Below, piece after piece: positions 48,363-57,540 of a stretch of DNA of 64,000 bases. The DNA is from Rhizobium sp. BK418 (GTDB taxonomy: Bacteria; Pseudomonadota; Alphaproteobacteria; Rhizobiales; Rhizobiaceae): positions 868,001 to 932,000 of the forward strand of contig NZ_SLZK01000001.1 of the NCBI RefSeq assembly GCF_004341105.1. The letters run 5' to 3'. The notes beneath the pieces were generated by a model, which had not been told where the DNA came from, searched no databases, and saw only the letters and a list, made by a program, of their open reading frames with translations. Positions within the stretch are counted from its first letter, which is position 1, and every line of letters starts with the position of its first letter. A program made the translations under genes and the position numbers.

Positions 48363-49172
48363 ATGGACTTCCTTCGCGATCTTGCCGGGTGGAGCACCCT
48401 GGCCGTCGCTGCGATATTGCTGATCGTGCAGCTCCTTGCGCATGAGATCGGCTATCGTATCGGCTCAAGCCGCAAGACGAGCGTTCAGGGCCAGGCGGAA
48501 AACGTCGGCGTGGTCGTCGCCGGCATGCTCGGCCTGCTGGCTTTCGTTCTGGCGCTCACGCTTTCCTATTCGACTGCCCGCTTCAGCGAGCGGCGCCAGG
48601 GGACGCTGAACGAAGCCAATGCCATCGGTACCGCCTTTCTGCGGGCAAGCGCGATCGGCTCGCCGCAGGCGGTCGAGGTCGCACGGCTGCTTGAAGATTA
48701 CCTGAAGGCGCGACGAGCCTTCGTCGATGCCGGGCTCGACAACGACGCGATTGCCAGCGCAAACCAGGATACGTCCAGGCTGCAGCAATCGATATGGCGC
48801 GGTGTCAGCGCCATCGTTCGCGATCGTCCGGACCCCGTCTCGGTTTCGCTGATGTCGGCGGTCAACGAGGCCTTCGATGCCGGCACAGCCGAGCGTTTCG
48901 CCATGGGCATCCGCCTGCCGTCGCAGATTTTCTGGCTCCTCACGGGCGTCATGCTGCTCAGTATGGCCTCTCTCGGCTATCAGTTCGGTTTGCGCGGCCG
49001 GCCAGTCCGTGTGCTTATCCTTCTTCTGACGGTGGTCTGGACCGCCGTAATCGTCAATATTCTGGATCTGGCATCGCCGAGGGTCGGCAATTTCCGCACC
49101 AATGCCGCCGTCTACGAATGGACGCGTCAGGGATTTTCGGGGATGGGCTTGCCGCCGGCAGAATCGCAGTGA
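48363..49172 (+). CDS. DUF4239 (bestrophin-like) membrane protein
   Basis: 269 aa with two N-terminal membrane segments (STLAVAAILLIVQLLAHEIG and VVVAGMLGLLAFVLALTLSY), a loop containing a helical FSERRQGTLNEANAIGTAFLRA, and two more near the C terminus (LLTGVMLLSMASLGYQFG and VLILLLTVVWTAVIVNILDL). This is the DUF4239 topology. Bestrophin-like anion-channel activity is only suggested by the family name. It closes the envelope operon with the Cys-rich and OmpA-like genes. Confidence 0.78.
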   Translation: MDFLRDLAGWSTLAVAAILLIVQLLAHEIGYRIGSSRKTSVQGQAENVGVVVAGMLGLLAFVLALTLSYSTARFSERRQGTLNEANAIGTAFLRASAIGSPQAVEVARLLEDYLKARRAFVDAGLDNDAIASANQDTSRLQQSIWRGVSAIVRDRPDPVSVSLMSAVNEAFDAGTAERFAMGIRLPSQIFWLLTGVMLLSMASLGYQFGLRGRPVRVLILLLTVVWTAVIVNILDLASPRVGNFRTNAAVYEWTRQGFSGMGLPPAESQ

Positions 49173-49251
49173 CGAGTGTCCGATTGCCTTCGATCATTGT
49201 CACCGACCAATGACGATGTTGCCGACAGGCAGCGTGACCCGAATACCCCTG

Positions 49252-50694
49252 TCACTGGACGGAATGACCGGCCTGCGCGTGTGCCCCCATCCGCGCGACG
49301 AGCAGTGAATACGCTACATAGTATTTATAGATATTGCTGACATATTGGACCGTCTCCCGCCCGACGATCTCGGAAGCGGCATTCTCGACATTGCCGAACC
49401 AGACATTGGGATCGAGGCCCATCGCCTTTGCCTTGTCGCGGAACTTGCGCAGGTTGCCTGGCCCGGCATTGTAGGCTGCGAAGGCGAAAAGCTGCCGGTC
49501 CTTGGGCGTAAGCCCCTCGTCGTCGATATAGGTGTCGATGAGATGGCGCAGATATTTGGCGCCCGCTTCGACATTGCGGTCGGGGTCCTTGTCGATGCCG
49601 CTGATGCCGATCACCTTGTCCTTTGCCGTCGAGGGCAGCATCTGCATGATTCCGACGGCACCGCGCGGTGAGCGCCTGGACTGATCGAGCTGCGATTCCT
49701 GATAGCCCTGCGCAAGCAACATCAGATAGTCGAAGGAATAGCTGCCGCCATGTTTGCGGAAGATCTCGACAAGCTTCTGGAAGCGCGCGACATCGTTGGG
49801 CGAATAGGCACGCTTGATGATCTTGTCTTGCTTGTAGAAGGTATTGCGCAGGATATTGCCGAAGGTCGTGCCCACCTTGTGGCTGGCGACGAAGGCGTTG
49901 AGTTCGGCCATTAGCTCGGGGCTGTTCTTGCGGATCGCCCAGGCAATCTTTCCTTGAGATGACAGCACGATATCGTGTCGCACCTTCATGTCGGCAAAGA
50001 CATGCGTCCAGATATCCCCCTTATAGGCATCGACGACGGTGAAGGGCAGAAGCTCGGCATTGACCATCTCCATCAGATCCTCGTCCTCTAGGCTCTCATC
50101 CATGAGGTCGATGACGATCTCGGCCTTGCCGGCCGCGGCGAGTTCCTTGTTCCGCGCCAGAAGATGCTCATGATAGCTGCTGGAGGCGCGCACGGCGACG
50201 TGCTGGCCCGAGAGATCGTCGAGCGTGGATACCGTCGGGCTGTTTGGCGCAGCGACCAGAACCTCCTCGGCATTGTCATAGAGCGGATCGGTAAAATCCA
50301 CCTGGCTCAGCCGCTCGTCGGTGATCGTCAGGTTCGCCATGACGATATCGCCATAGCCCTCGTTCAGCGCGTCGAACAGCCTGTCACGTGGCATCGGCAC
50401 GAAGACGATATTGATATGGTCGATCTGCTTCTTGCGGTCCTTGTTGAGAACCTTTTCGAGCTCCAGCCCGAATTGCACCGCCGTGCCAAACTGGCGCCCT
50501 CTGTCGACGAAGTAGATCGTTTTGCTGTAGGGCACCAGCACTCGCACGATACGGCGCTCCTTCATCGCACCGAGATCAATGACATGCTTCTGAATGAGGC
50601 CGGGAGAACCCGCCTCCTCGGTTGCCGCCGGCCTTGTCCCCAGCGAGACGGCAGCGAGCAGCAGCACGAACAGCACCTTCAGAAACGAGCTCAT
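49252..50694 (-). CDS. MltF-like lytic transglycosylase with solute-binding domain
   Basis: 480 aa from ATG 50694; 28 more codons upstream are open but lack a signal peptide. A signal peptide (LKVLFVLLLAAVSLG) precedes a periplasmic-binding-protein-like domain (residues 45-290; IVRVLVPYSKTIYF, GYGDIVMANLTITDER) and a C-terminal SLT domain (about 330-460) with catalytic Glu in YQESQLDQS, then GAVGIMQMLPSTA and AAYNAGPGNL. MltF enzymes cleave the glycan backbone to 1,6-anhydromuramic products. Spacing to the upstream sulfatase gene on the same strand is 105 bases. Confidence 0.88.
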   Translation of the reverse strand: MSSFLKVLFVLLLAAVSLGTRPAATEEAGSPGLIQKHVIDLGAMKERRIVRVLVPYSKTIYFVDRGRQFGTAVQFGLELEKVLNKDRKKQIDHINIVFVPMPRDRLFDALNEGYGDIVMANLTITDERLSQVDFTDPLYDNAEEVLVAAPNSPTVSTLDDLSGQHVAVRASSSYHEHLLARNKELAAAGKAEIVIDLMDESLEDEDLMEMVNAELLPFTVVDAYKGDIWTHVFADMKVRHDIVLSSQGKIAWAIRKNSPELMAELNAFVASHKVGTTFGNILRNTFYKQDKIIKRAYSPNDVARFQKLVEIFRKHGGSYSFDYLMLLAQGYQESQLDQSRRSPRGAVGIMQMLPSTAKDKVIGISGIDKDPDRNVEAGAKYLRHLIDTYIDDEGLTPKDRQLFAFAAYNAGPGNLRKFRDKAKAMGLDPNVWFGNVENAASEIVGRETVQYVSNIYKYYVAYSLLVARMGAHAQAGHSVQ

Positions 50695-50799
50695 CGAGGC
50701 CTCCCCAGCATCGGCCCTGAACGCATCAGGTGAATATTGCGGTTTTACATCTTGCCGCCGCGGGAGCTCCGGCCGCACTCCTGCGGCGGCTTTGGAAGG

Positions 50800-52458
50800 T
50801 TATTGTGGCGTCAGGCGCTCCAGCTCGTTGAGCCGCTTCAGCGCCGCCTCCTGCCGCAGAAGGCCGTAGTTGATGCCGCTCGCATTCAGCGAACTGCCCT
50901 CCTGATAGGGGTACTGGTTGAAGTCGGAGAAGAAATCCTTGATCTTGCCCTGCACCGGCACGATCAGCCACATATTGCGGGCAAGGAACTCGACGGCGCC
51001 GCCACCCTCCTTCAATCCGCGCTCATAGGGGTCCATGCGCAGGTTGGCGATGCTAGCCCAGGCCGGCACTTCGCGGGTGGCCGTAGCGATATTGCCCTCG
51101 CTGTTGACCGCAAAACTCAGCTTCCAGTCGTTCCACCTGATGGCGTTGAGATTGCCGCCCTGGTCAAAATAATAGACGGAATCGCGCGGCCCGCTCGTGC
51201 TGTCACCATTCAGCATCGGCAGCAGATTGTAACCGTCCAGATGCACCTTGAACTCCTTCGCGCCCGACTTGAAGCCTGCCTTCATCTGCTCCTTAAGGTC
51301 GTCGATGCCGGCGGCGGCCGCAAATGTCGGCATCCAGTCCATCAGGGTCACGATCTCGTTGATCTCCGTGCCCGGTTTTACCACGCCCGGCCAGCGAACC
51401 ATCATCGGAATGCGGAAGCCGCCTTCCCATGTCGTGCCTTTTTCGCCGTGGAACATGGTCTGGGCACCGTCCGGCCAAAGTGCGAGTTCGGCGCCGTTAT
51501 CGGTCGTGTAAAGAACGATCGTGTTGTCGGCGATGCCGAGCTGATCTAACTGGTCAAGGAGTTGGCCGACATGGCCGTCATGTTCCACCATGCCGTCCGC
51601 ATGGATGCCCTTGCCGGTCTTGCCGAGCGAGTCGGGCTTCAGATGAGTGAAAATGTGCATGCGGGTCGAGTTGAACCAGCAGAAGAAAGGCTTGTCAGCC
51701 TTCGCCTGCCTATCGATGAAATTCTTGGCGGCAGCCAGGAATTCCTCGTCGATCGTCTCCATCCGTTTGGTGTTGAGCGCGCCCGTATCTTCGACTTTTC
51801 CGTCGGCCGTGGACTTAATGACGCCGCGCGGACCGAACTGCCGGCGGAAAGCCGGGTCCTTCGGATAGAAATAGCCTTCCGGCTCCTCTTCGGCATTCAG
51901 GTGATAGAGATTACCGAAGAATTCGTCGAAGCCATGCTTCGTCGGCAGGTGCTGATCCTGGTCGCCAAGATGGTTCTTGCCGAACTGGCCGGTCGCATAG
52001 CCCCTGGTTTTCATCACGTCGGCAATGGTCGGCATCCAGTCCTGGATGCCATGCGGGTCGCCCGGCATGCCGATCGTCAGAAGGCCGGTGCGGAACGGCT
52101 CCTGCCCGAGGATGAAGGAGGCGCGGCCCGCCGTGCAGCTCTGCTGACCGTAGGAATCCGTGAAGATCGCCCCTTCCTTGGCGATGCGGTCGATATTCGG
52201 CGTGCGATAGCCCATCAGCCCCATCGTGTAGGCGCTGATCTGCGGAATGCCGATATCGTCGCCGAAGATGACAAGGATATTGGGCAGTTTTCCCGAACCG
52301 CCGCTGGCCGCCGTCTGCTGCGTCTGTGCTGCGGCCTCATTGACCGCGGATGAGACGGCGAGAGCCGTGATCGCAAGCGACGTGCCGCCGAGCAGAAGAT
52401 TGCGGCGACTGACGGATGCCAACCTATCATCCTGCTTTTGATTTTCGACGTCTTTCAT
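50800..52458 (-). CDS. arylsulfatase, type I sulfatase
   Basis: 552 aa. A twin-arginine export signal is visible (SVSRRNLLLGGTSLAI, residues 16-31). The sulfatase signature is CTAGR (C108, in SCTAGRASF), whose cysteine is converted to formylglycine by an FGE-type maturase. Metal-ligand acids are D67 and D68 (FGDDIG), with FGKNHLGD and YTTDNGAEL as later metal/substrate blocks. Released sulfate from aromatic or sugar sulfates would serve sulfur nutrition; substrate unproven. Tat export fits a periplasmic enzyme. The MltF-like gene follows on the same strand. Confidence 0.9.
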   Translation of the reverse strand: MKDVENQKQDDRLASVSRRNLLLGGTSLAITALAVSSAVNEAAAQTQQTAASGGSGKLPNILVIFGDDIGIPQISAYTMGLMGYRTPNIDRIAKEGAIFTDSYGQQSCTAGRASFILGQEPFRTGLLTIGMPGDPHGIQDWMPTIADVMKTRGYATGQFGKNHLGDQDQHLPTKHGFDEFFGNLYHLNAEEEPEGYFYPKDPAFRRQFGPRGVIKSTADGKVEDTGALNTKRMETIDEEFLAAAKNFIDRQAKADKPFFCWFNSTRMHIFTHLKPDSLGKTGKGIHADGMVEHDGHVGQLLDQLDQLGIADNTIVLYTTDNGAELALWPDGAQTMFHGEKGTTWEGGFRIPMMVRWPGVVKPGTEINEIVTLMDWMPTFAAAAGIDDLKEQMKAGFKSGAKEFKVHLDGYNLLPMLNGDSTSGPRDSVYYFDQGGNLNAIRWNDWKLSFAVNSEGNIATATREVPAWASIANLRMDPYERGLKEGGGAVEFLARNMWLIVPVQGKIKDFFSDFNQYPYQEGSSLNASGINYGLLRQEAALKRLNELERLTPQ

Positions 52459-52792
52459 CGAATTCCTCCTTGAGATCAAACCTGCGCGCGAATGCTCCGC
52501 TAAATTCCATGGTCACGGAAGTACGTTACGGTAAACGTCAGGCGTAAACGGCCCCGTTAACGGTCCGGGGTCTTTATCTCACGTGCTGTTGCCGTGCCCG
52601 AAGCTGTGCTGCAAACCGCGCGGAAAGCTCTTTTCCAACAACAGCTCTACTTTCTCGAAACAGCCGATCCGGTGTTTCAGTGCTCTGGCATCATCATACC
52701 ATTCCGGCTGTAGAACTGGGCTACGACGCGCGCCCGTCGATCGGCCGCTTCCGTTTGAGGCACAGGATGATTCAATCCGGCTTGGAAGGGCT
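52459..52792. other. spacer between the sulfatase and first MarR gene
   Basis: About 330 bases upstream of the sulfatase gene. It contains no frame with family support. The stretch CGTTTACGCC/GGCGTAAACG around 52530-52545 is partly palindromic. Promoter elements for the sulfatase gene should lie here but none stands out. Confidence 0.35.
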
Positions 52793-53248
52793 CTAGCGCG
52801 GCCAGGGGTCGGCTTCGAGCTCGTCGCCCGCCTGCAAACCCTGCAGGATAGCGATGAGCTGCGGCGCCATTTCTCTGATTTCGGTGAGGTGAATGGCCGT
52901 CAATCGCTTCAGCACATCATCGGCCTTTTCGGTCAGTTCCAGCGTCTGGCGGCGCTTGTCGGCAGGATCCGCGCGGCGGGAGACGTAGCCCGCTGCAACC
53001 AGCCGGCCGACGAGTTCGGTCGCCGAATGCGGCGCGATCAGCAGACGCTCGGCAAGCAAGCCGATCGTCATGGCATCTTCTCCGCGATGGCCGCGGATGG
53101 CGAGCAACGCCTGATGCTGCTGCGCCGGCAGGCCCTCCTCCTGCGCGGCGGAAGCGCTGAAATCCATGAAGCGGCGCAGCGTATAGCGTAGGTTGGAGAG
53201 CGCCTCGTAATCGGCATCCGTCAGATCGTCCTTCGGCTTTTTCCCCAT
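52793..53248 (-). CDS. MarR family regulator
   Basis: 151 aa. Winged helix-turn-helix with the MarR pattern: LPAQQHQALLAIRGHRGEDAMTIGLLAERLLIAPHSATELVGRLVAAGYV, then the wing region RRADPADKRRQTLELTEKAD. It is a close structural relative of the neighbouring 148-aa MarR protein (53280-53726), from which it is separated by 31 bases on the same strand. The two look like a tandem duplication. Target and ligand unknown. Confidence 0.85.
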   Translation of the reverse strand: MGKKPKDDLTDADYEALSNLRYTLRRFMDFSASAAQEEGLPAQQHQALLAIRGHRGEDAMTIGLLAERLLIAPHSATELVGRLVAAGYVSRRADPADKRRQTLELTEKADDVLKRLTAIHLTEIREMAPQLIAILQGLQAGDELEADPWPR

Positions 53249-53279
53249 ACGTCCCCTACTCCCGGCGCCTTCAGTGCGC

Positions 53280-53726
53280 TCATTGCATCCACGCAGCCAC
53301 TTCCATCCTCCGGTGATCCTGCAGCATGCGCAGTGCCTGCATCAGTTCCGGCGCCATCTCGCGGATCTCGTAGAGATGGGCTGATGTCAGTCGACGCAAT
53401 AGCTCTTCTGCCTGCTCTGTCAACATGAGCGTCTGCCGGCGCTTGTGCTTCGTATCTATGGAGACAAGGCCGGCCTCCCGCAGCGAAGCGGCCAATTCGG
53501 CATTCTCAACTGCGGTAAGAATGAGCTTGTCGCCGAGGTTCGACAGGCTCATTCGCCCGCCGACGCCGAGCCCCTTGATCGCTAGCAGCGCCTGATGCTG
53601 CTGGCGCGTCAGGCCGAGTTTTTCCGCGGCCTTGCCGCTGAACTGGCGGAACTTGCGGATCCTGTATCTGAGATTGGCGAGCGCCTCATATTCGATTTCC
53701 GATAGCGCGCGATCATTATTCTGCAT
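53280..53726 (-). CDS. MarR family regulator
   Basis: 148 aa with the same layout as its neighbour: EYEALANLRYRIRKFRQF, GLTRQQHQALLAIKG, ILTAVENAELAASLREAGLV and a wing with KRRQTLMLTEQAEE. It lies first in a two-gene unit with the 151-aa paralogue and is divergent from the ClC channel gene 85 bases away. Regulation of the channel gene is a reasonable guess, but nothing in the sequence proves it. Confidence 0.85.
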   Translation of the reverse strand: MQNNDRALSEIEYEALANLRYRIRKFRQFSGKAAEKLGLTRQQHQALLAIKGLGVGGRMSLSNLGDKLILTAVENAELAASLREAGLVSIDTKHKRRQTLMLTEQAEELLRRLTSAHLYEIREMAPELMQALRMLQDHRRMEVAAWMQ

Positions 53727-53811
53727 GGTTCCAGCTCCCGATTTTGGCTGTTGATTTATATCGTACTGCGATATATTTGCCGATTGAGTGAAGCCGTCAA
53801 CAGGACCTGCA

Positions 53812-55644
53812 ATGCCCCCTCAGAAAAATGCACATCGCCCCCATGATTTCATGGGCGGCCTCTCCCGGCGCGAAGCCGGGGATTTCACCACGGACAAACG
53901 TGTTCTTGCTCTCGTCGGCATGGCACTGATCGTCGGCACCGGCGGTGCCTTTGCCGCCTGGGTTCTGGTCAGCCTCATTTCGCTGGTGACGAATCTCGTC
54001 TGGTTCCACCGCTTCAGCATAACGGCCGTTTCGCTGGCCCTGGCGCCACGCTCCGTCTGGATGGTGCTCATTCCTGTCATCGGCGGCCTCGTCATCGGGC
54101 TGATGGCCCGTTTCGGCTCGGAAAAGATCCGCGGCCACGGCATCCCAGAAGCCATCGAGGCGATCCTGATCGGCGGCAGCCGCATGTCGCCCAAAGTGGC
54201 GGTGCTGAAGCCGCTCTCCTCGGCGATCTCGATCGGCACCGGCGGCCCCTTCGGTGCGGAAGGCCCGATCATCATGACGGGCGGAGCGATCGGCTCGCTC
54301 TTTGCCCAGTGCTTCCACCTGAGTTCGGCCGAGCGCAAGACGCTGCTGGTCGCAGGTGCTGCCGCCGGCATGACGGCGATCTTCGGCTCGCCGATTGCCG
54401 CCATCATGCTCGCCGTCGAACTCTTGCTATTCGAATGGAAGCCGCGCAGCTTTATCCCGGTCGCGGTCGCCGCCTGCGTATCGATCTGCTGGCGCCCCTT
54501 CCTGTTCCAGGCCGGCCCGCTCTTCCCCAAACAATTTCACATGGACCTGCCCTGGTGGGGCATCCTGCTCTGCGCGGCGATGGGCATCATCGCCGGCCTG
54601 CAATCCGGCCTTCTGACGACTCTGCTCTACAAGATCGAGGATCTCTTCGAGGCGCTGCCAATCCACTGGATGTGGTGCCCAGCCCTCGGCGGTCTCTTCA
54701 TCGGCCTCGGCGGCCTGATCGAGCCCCGCGCGCTCGGCGTCGGCTACGATATCATCGACGCCCTGCTGAATAGTTCCATCCTGCCCGCCGCCGTGTTGAC
54801 CATTCTCTTGGTGAAAGCTGCGATCTGGCTTATCGCCCTGTCGTCAGGTACGTCGGGCGGTGTTCTGGCGCCACTCCTGATCTTCGGCGGCGCGCTCGGC
54901 TGGCTGGTCGGCCTTTTCCTTCCGGGTGATCCCGGCTTCTGGGCCCTGCTCGGCATGGCCGCCATGATGGGCGGCACCATGCGAGCGCCGTTGACCGGCA
55001 CCTTCTTCGCCGTGGAGTTGACGGGCGATGTCTCATCGCTGCTGCCGCTGCTGGCCGCGACCGTCTCCGCCTATGCGGTCACGGTGCTGCTGCTGCGCCG
55101 CTCGATCCTGACCGAGAAAATCGCCCGCCGCGGCCAGCACATCACCCGCGAATACGGTATCGATCCTTTCGAGTTTTCCCGGGCCCGCGACATCATGATC
55201 AAGGAGGTTGATACCTTCCCGGCGCACATGACGGTCGGAGAAGCGATCAATTTCTTCGTTACTACACCGAAGACCCATCGGGTCTATCCGGTTGTCAATC
55301 CCAAGGGGATCGTGAGGGGGCTGGTCTCGCGTGGCGATGCGCTGCGCTGGCAGCAGGATGGCACGCTCGCCGACCAGATGCTCGGCGATTTCGTCTCGGA
55401 TACGTCACTGCCGGCAGCCCATCCCGACGATACGGTCGGTTATGTCGCCGATCTGATGCTGGCGACCGATGCCGGCCGCATTCCGATCGTCGACCCGGAA
55501 ACCGGGCAGTTGCACGGCCTCGTCGCCCGCAAGGATCTGCTGCGGCTGCGCCATTCGCTGAGGGCAACCGAGACGGAGCGCCAGCCCTATTTAGGACCGC
55601 GAAGGCAGATGGGCGAAACGCAGGTGGACAAAGGACGCGCCTGA
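53812..55644 (+). CDS. ClC-type chloride channel/antiporter with CBS pair
   Basis: 610 aa from ATG 53812 (AGGA 6 bases upstream; a GTG at 53788 is less likely). The membrane part has the ClC selectivity blocks: GHGIPEA (GSGIP-like), GTGGPFGAEGP (GKEGP-like) and GTSGGVLAPLL. The gating Glu of the GREGP-type block is kept (AEGP), so it may be an H+/Cl- antiporter. The C-terminal 150 residues are two CBS domains (ARDIMIKEVDTF, HRVYPVVNPKG and ATDAGRIPIVDPE), probably nucleotide sensing. Divergent from the twin MarR genes. Confidence 0.92.
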   Translation: MPPQKNAHRPHDFMGGLSRREAGDFTTDKRVLALVGMALIVGTGGAFAAWVLVSLISLVTNLVWFHRFSITAVSLALAPRSVWMVLIPVIGGLVIGLMARFGSEKIRGHGIPEAIEAILIGGSRMSPKVAVLKPLSSAISIGTGGPFGAEGPIIMTGGAIGSLFAQCFHLSSAERKTLLVAGAAAGMTAIFGSPIAAIMLAVELLLFEWKPRSFIPVAVAACVSICWRPFLFQAGPLFPKQFHMDLPWWGILLCAAMGIIAGLQSGLLTTLLYKIEDLFEALPIHWMWCPALGGLFIGLGGLIEPRALGVGYDIIDALLNSSILPAAVLTILLVKAAIWLIALSSGTSGGVLAPLLIFGGALGWLVGLFLPGDPGFWALLGMAAMMGGTMRAPLTGTFFAVELTGDVSSLLPLLAATVSAYAVTVLLLRRSILTEKIARRGQHITREYGIDPFEFSRARDIMIKEVDTFPAHMTVGEAINFFVTTPKTHRVYPVVNPKGIVRGLVSRGDALRWQQDGTLADQMLGDFVSDTSLPAAHPDDTVGYVADLMLATDAGRIPIVDPETGQLHGLVARKDLLRLRHSLRATETERQPYLGPRRQMGETQVDKGRA

Positions 55645-55816
55645 AGCTCGAGTACCAATGATATCAGCGAAAACCGCCGTCAGCCTATGACGGCGATGAA
55701 CTGCTCGCTCAGCAGACGACGGCTAGCCCTCTTCGGCACCGCGATCGTTACCTAGTTAAGCCACCGGCGTCAGTGCCCGGCAGCGCCAACAAGGACGCTG
55801 GCCCGCCGGTACCCCA

Positions 55817-56128
55817 TTACCGGCCGAGCCAGCGGTATTCCTGGATCGAAGCCTTGCCGGTCTTCTTGTCGTAGAGGCAGATCAGGTTGACGTTCTTCAC
55901 CTTGCTCTTGCCCTTGCCCATCGAGCCGCGCAGGAGCACCGCAACCTTTCCTGTCGCATCGTCGAAGACGATGGGAGCGGTAGCCTCCGGCGTATCCATG
56001 CCTGATTGGCCGATGCAGGTGCCGTTCACCTTGGCGAAGAGCGCATTCCACGCGGCATCGTTGGAGGCGCCGGCATAGTGAGCCGAGAGCAGCATCACGG
56101 CTGCCGTGATCGTCATTTTGTTGATCAT
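55817..56128 (-). CDS. hypothetical exported protein
   Basis: 103 aa with an N-terminal signal peptide (MTITAAVMLLSAHYAGA, cleavage near residue 22). The remainder contains two cysteines (GTCIGQSG and NLICLYDKKTG) and ends YRWLGR. I recognise no named family. A G-A-rich ribosome binding site (AGGTTTG) precedes ATG 56128. It stands alone between the ClC and VOC genes. Confidence 0.65.
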   Translation of the reverse strand: MINKMTITAAVMLLSAHYAGASNDAAWNALFAKVNGTCIGQSGMDTPEATAPIVFDDATGKVAVLLRGSMGKGKSKVKNVNLICLYDKKTGKASIQEYRWLGR

Positions 56129-56309
56129 TTTTCAAACCTGTTACAACGGACGAATCGCCCTTCGCCTGGCAAACTGTTTGTGAGAAGCGAGCGAGGCTAA
56201 AAAAAGGCGGCGGATTGTCGCCTACTGCCGCAGCTTTACAAACCTTGCCCGTCGCGCACCGACCGCTATTTCCACGGCATGCGGCGGCTCAAGAGGCAAG
56301 CACAGATCC

Positions 56310-56690
56310 ATGTTCCAGAAAGTCGACTGCGTCATCCTCAAGGTGCCGGACCTCGGCGAAGGCCTCGCCTTCTACCAGCATGCCCTCGGCCATAGACTGC
56401 TCTGGCGCACAGCCGATGCGGCCGGCCTTGCCATGGCCGATACGGACGCCGAACTGGTGCTGCACACCAAAGCAGGCCCCGAGGTGGATCTTCTGGTACC
56501 CGAACTTGCTCCCGCCCTCGAGCGTTTCGAGGCACTCGGCGGGAAACGGGTCTGCGAACCTTTCGAACTGCCGATCGGCATAGCGGCTGTCGTGCGTGAT
56601 CCCTTCGGCAATGTTCTGACTATGCTGGATCAAAGCAAGGGTACGTTCACCACCGATGCCGACGGAAACGTGACGGGCGTGGAGCCCTAG
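56310..56690 (+). CDS. VOC (glyoxalase/bleomycin resistance) superfamily protein
   Basis: 126 aa. Two beta-alpha-beta-beta-beta modules are visible: VDCVILKVPDLGEGLAFYQHALGH, then a second with FEALGGKRVCEPFELPIGIAAVVRDPFGNVLTML. The DPFGN block near residue 107 is characteristic of VOC enzymes. Metal ligands are not certain. Members include dioxygenases, glyoxalases and antibiotic-binding proteins; function not assignable. Confidence 0.85.
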   Translation: MFQKVDCVILKVPDLGEGLAFYQHALGHRLLWRTADAAGLAMADTDAELVLHTKAGPEVDLLVPELAPALERFEALGGKRVCEPFELPIGIAAVVRDPFGNVLTMLDQSKGTFTTDADGNVTGVEP

Positions 56691-56696
56691 CAGAGT

Positions 56697-57443
56697 TCAA
56701 TGCGGCCCCAGAAACATTTCCGCGCCGAGCAGCAGCAGGCAGACGAGGAACCCGCGGCGGAAGGTTGACGGCGCAATCCGATCGCGCAACACCTTTCCCA
56801 CCCACATGCCAGCCAGCGCCGGCAGGATCGCAAGCACAGAGAATGCAAGATTGCCGCCGTCGAATGCGCCGCGAAAGCCGAGAGACGCTGCGAGCGCGAT
56901 GGTGGAGACGGTGAAGGACAAGCCGAGCGCCTGCACAAGATCATCCTTGGCGAGCCCCAGCGCCTGCAGATACGGTACGGCGGGGATGACGAAGACGCCG
57001 GTGCTGCCGGTCACCAGTCCCGTTACTGCACCAATGACTGGCGAAAGCCAGAGCTCCATCGCGCCTGGCACGCGGATTTGACGGGCAAACAGCGCATAGG
57101 CAGCATAGAGCACCAGCGCAGCACCGAGGCCCCGCGTCGTCAGGCCGCTATCGCCGCTCGCAAGCCATTCCGAACCAAGCATCGTCCCCGCAACGATGGC
57201 CGTCATCATCGGCCAGAACCGCCGCAGGAGAGCGCCGAAGCTCGGGCCTGCGAGCAATTGCCAGATATTGGTGACCGACGACGGCGCGATAAGCAGGCTT
57301 GCCGCCGTCAGCGGCGAGGTCAAAATACCCAATATGCCCATGGCGACCGTCGGAAGTCCCATGCCGGCGAGACCCTTGACGATACCGGCGGCAAAGAAGG
57401 TGGCGGTGACTGCTGACAGGAAGGTGAAGGAAAGATCGGACAT
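56697..57443 (-). CDS. TSUP family (TauE/SafE) membrane transporter
   Basis: 248 aa with about eight hydrophobic segments. The N-terminal FFAAGIVKGLAGMGLPTVAMGIL and the mid GAVTGLVTGSTGVFVIPAVPYLQALGL are the two repeated signatures of sulfite/organosulfonate exporters. It is convergent with the VOC gene, 6 bases apart, and divergent from the LysR gene at 57541, which may regulate it. Substrate not determined. Confidence 0.86.
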   Translation of the reverse strand: MSDLSFTFLSAVTATFFAAGIVKGLAGMGLPTVAMGILGILTSPLTAASLLIAPSSVTNIWQLLAGPSFGALLRRFWPMMTAIVAGTMLGSEWLASGDSGLTTRGLGAALVLYAAYALFARQIRVPGAMELWLSPVIGAVTGLVTGSTGVFVIPAVPYLQALGLAKDDLVQALGLSFTVSTIALAASLGFRGAFDGGNLAFSVLAILPALAGMWVGKVLRDRIAPSTFRRGFLVCLLLLGAEMFLGPH

Positions 57444-57540
57444 GACGCATTGCTAGCAGCTTCAGAGATCGGCACAATGCGGAAGTCCCTCAGCCTTCCT
57501 TCGGCTGGTCCGAAGGCAGAAAATGGCCTACTCTCGCAAA

